Assembly (NCBI GenBank): GCA_902491135.1 | Contig: CABUGR010000063.1 | Coordinates: 1-6,452 of the forward strand | Source of the DNA: an uncultured Collinsella sp. | GTDB lineage: Bacteria > Actinomycetota > Coriobacteriia > Coriobacteriales > Coriobacteriaceae | Reading direction: 5' to 3' | DNA: 6,452 nt | In this document: one piece after another, positions 5,580-6,452 of the stretch | Layout of the letters: every line of letters starts with the position of its first letter | How positions within the stretch are numbered: position 1 is the first letter of the stretch | Notes under the pieces: model-generated | Told to the model about the DNA's origin: nothing | Database searches by the model: none | Seen by the model: the letters and a program-made list of their open reading frames with translations, nothing else | Position numbers and translations under genes: made by a program

Positions 5580-6017
5580 CTACTTCACGACCAAGATGTC
5601 GCAGTCGGTGTTGCGCAGCAGGAACGTCGAAATTGAACCCAGGAGTGCATACTTGATCGAGGACAGGCCACGAGCGCCGCAGAGCACCAGGTCGGGCTTG
5701 ACCACGTCGAGCATCTCGTCTTTGAGCGTCTCGCGAATGCGGCCGGCGCGAATCATGACCTCGACCTCGGGAATGTCGAGATTGGCCTTGGCCTCTTCGA
5801 GCTGCTTGGCGATGGAGTTCTTAAATGCCTCCTCTAGGCCGTTGACCAGATCGACCGGATAGGAACCGGCGCTCTCGAGTGCCGTGGAATCGATAACGTG
5901 GCCGATAATCAGCTTGGCGCCGTTGTTCGCGGCGACCTTGATGGCGCGTGCGAGCACAAAATCCTGCTGCTCAGTACCGTCGAGTGAAACAAATACCTTG
6001 GTGTAGCCCTCGTTCAT
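5580..6017 (-). CDS. Universal stress protein, UspA family, ATP-binding type
   Basis: This 145-residue single-domain Usp is of the usual size. It starts with a [11 protein letters not shown] strand-loop (D13 is the residue that contacts adenine in ATP-binding members) and contains IIGHVID at 37-43. Its end is [17 protein letters not shown] (114-130) followed by CDILVVK. The motif G-x2-G-x9-G-S is exact (G114, G117, G127, S128), placing it in the MJ0577-like, nucleotide-binding group rather than the UspA-like group that lacks it. Such proteins are cytosolic, form dimers and support survival under starvation or stress; the precise role is not known. ATG at 6017 is set by a perfect AAGGAGG five bases upstream (6023-6029 on this strand). 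It is convergent with hipA and divergent from uppP, so it is probably transcribed alone. Confidence 0.95.
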   Translation of the reverse strand: MNEGYTKVFVSLDGTEQQDFVLARAIKVAANNGAKLIIGHVIDSTALESAGSYPVDLVNGLEEAFKNSIAKQLEEAKANLDIPEVEVMIRAGRIRETLKDEMLDVVKPDLVLCGARGLSSIKYALLGSISTFLLRNTDCDILVVK

Positions 6018-6106
6018 GGTTTCCTCCTTGGTCTATCGCACGGGCGTGGGGCTCGTGCATCGGGCGGGCGCGGATGCGTGGCCGCCGGACACTTTATCTT
6101 GTTGCA

Positions 6107-6112
6107 GTTATA
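6107..6112 (-). promoter_or_regulatory. Candidate -10 for the universal stress protein gene
   Basis: On the minus strand the bases read TATAAC, five of six matches to TATAAT, about 90 bases before the start codon. No clear -35 stands 16-18 bases upstream. A second AT-rich hexamer, GATAAA, lies slightly closer to the gene. This is weak evidence in an otherwise GC-rich stretch. Confidence 0.25.
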
Positions 6113-6131
6113 CCCGAGGATTTGGGTTTGA

Positions 6132-6164
6132 CCGCTCACAATTCTGTGAACGGGCGAGTTTTTT
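6132..6164 (+). other. Dyad followed by six T in the usp-uppP intergenic region
   Basis: TCACA (6136-6140) and TGTGA (6145-6149) flank ATTC. One mismatch out, CCG (6132-6134) pairs with CGG (6151-6153). After five bases comes T6 at 6159-6164. On the plus strand this looks like a short terminator or attenuator ahead of uppP. It could equally be a protein-binding palindrome serving the divergent pair. Confidence 0.4.
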
Positions 6165-6197
6165 GGTAAGGGTGGGCGCGGTCGCGGCCGAACGGTT

Positions 6198-6203
6198 GAT
6201 AAT
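6198..6203 (+). promoter_or_regulatory. Candidate -10 for uppP
   Basis: GATAAT matches TATAAT at five of six positions and would give a leader of about 55 bases before the TTG start. No convincing -35 was found at the right spacing in the GC-rich sequence upstream, so the call is weak. Confidence 0.25.
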
Positions 6204-6264
6204 GGGACATCGCCCGCAACCGTCCGCAGAACAATATCGGCGGGTGTCTAACGAGGGGGTCCCT

Positions 6265-6452
6265 TTGGATATCATTGAGCTTCTAAAATCTGCCTTCATG
6301 GGCCTGGTCGAGGGCATCACCGAATGGCTGCCTGTTTCGTCGACCGGTCACATGATCTTGGTGGACGAGTTCGTCAAGATGAACGTGAGCGAGACGTTCT
6401 GGAATATGTTCCTGGTCGTGATTCAGCTCGGCGCCATTCTGGCCGTCTGTGT
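6265..6452 (+). CDS. uppP: Undecaprenyl-diphosphatase UppP (BacA family), N-terminal part, 3' truncated
   Basis: The first 62 codons are present and the gene runs off the window; the family is about 260-290 residues long. UppP is a polytopic membrane enzyme that dephosphorylates undecaprenyl diphosphate, recycling the lipid carrier for peptidoglycan and other wall polymers, and extra copies give bacitracin resistance. The diagnostic N-terminal block [17 protein letters not shown] is at residues 13-29. It contains the conserved glutamates E16 and E20 of the (E/Q)xxxE motif, with S26 and H29. Hydrophobic stretches at about 6-15 and 45-62 are membrane segments. The second conserved motif (PGxSRSxxT) lies beyond the window. 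The start is TTG 6265, because AGGGGG (6254-6259) precedes it by five bases and the protein then begins MDIIELLK. The next in-frame ATG would cut into the family's N-terminus. Confidence 0.95.
   Translation, partial: MDIIELLKSAFMGLVEGITEWLPVSSTGHMILVDEFVKMNVSETFWNMFLVVIQLGAILAVC

Noticed and set aside
6134..6149. Lac-operator- or CRP-like site (AATTGTGAGCG on the minus strand; TCACA-N4-TGTGA)
   Set aside because: The half-sites face the opposite way to CRP and Rex sites (TGTGA-N6-TCACA type), and the match to half a lac operator is short enough to be chance.
1..6452. tRNA, rRNA, CRISPR array, insertion sequence or riboswitch
   Set aside because: No cloverleaf-like segment, regularly spaced repeats, transposase frame or recognisable riboswitch core was seen in the intergenic regions.

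Overview
The window is GC-rich bacterial chromosome with closely packed genes. The codon choice, the TTG start of the last gene, the strong Shine-Dalgarno sites and the protein sequences fit a gut actinobacterium of the Coriobacteriia, probably Collinsella or a close relative. That assignment is an inference; no rRNA or other marker is present.

Layout, left to right. (1) 1-960: the 3' part of purH (AICAR transformylase domain, de novo purine synthesis). It is followed by a 121-bp imperfect palindrome (967-1087) and an intrinsic terminator (1160-1195). (2) 1212-1943: an unrecognised cytosolic protein of about 235-243 residues. A possible extended -10 promoter sits directly in front of it. (3) 2123-3847: a tightly spaced two-component system. 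It consists of an OmpR/PhoB-type response regulator and a short two-helix membrane histidine kinase of the BceS-like, intramembrane-sensing type. The ABC transporter that usually accompanies such pairs is absent here. (4) 3891-5523: a complete hipBA toxin-antitoxin operon. It has two 20-bp palindromic operators that are exact reverse complements of each other, an extended -10 promoter beside the second operator, overlapping hipB and hipA genes, and a hairpin terminator. Its base composition looks less GC-rich than its neighbours, which suggests acquisition. (5) 5580-6017, minus strand: a small universal stress protein with an intact ATP-binding motif, convergent with hipA. (6) 6265-6452: the first 62 codons of uppP (undecaprenyl diphosphatase), divergent from the stress protein and cut by the window end.

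The backbone genes are ordinary housekeeping and envelope-sensing functions. The most informative part is the hipBA control region, where operators, promoter and ribosome site can be read almost base by base. The secondary points of interest are the purH-downstream palindrome, the kinase's leucine at the usual phosphatase position, and the uncharacterised gene. No new defence or mobile system was found; hipBA is a known family in what may be an acquired setting.
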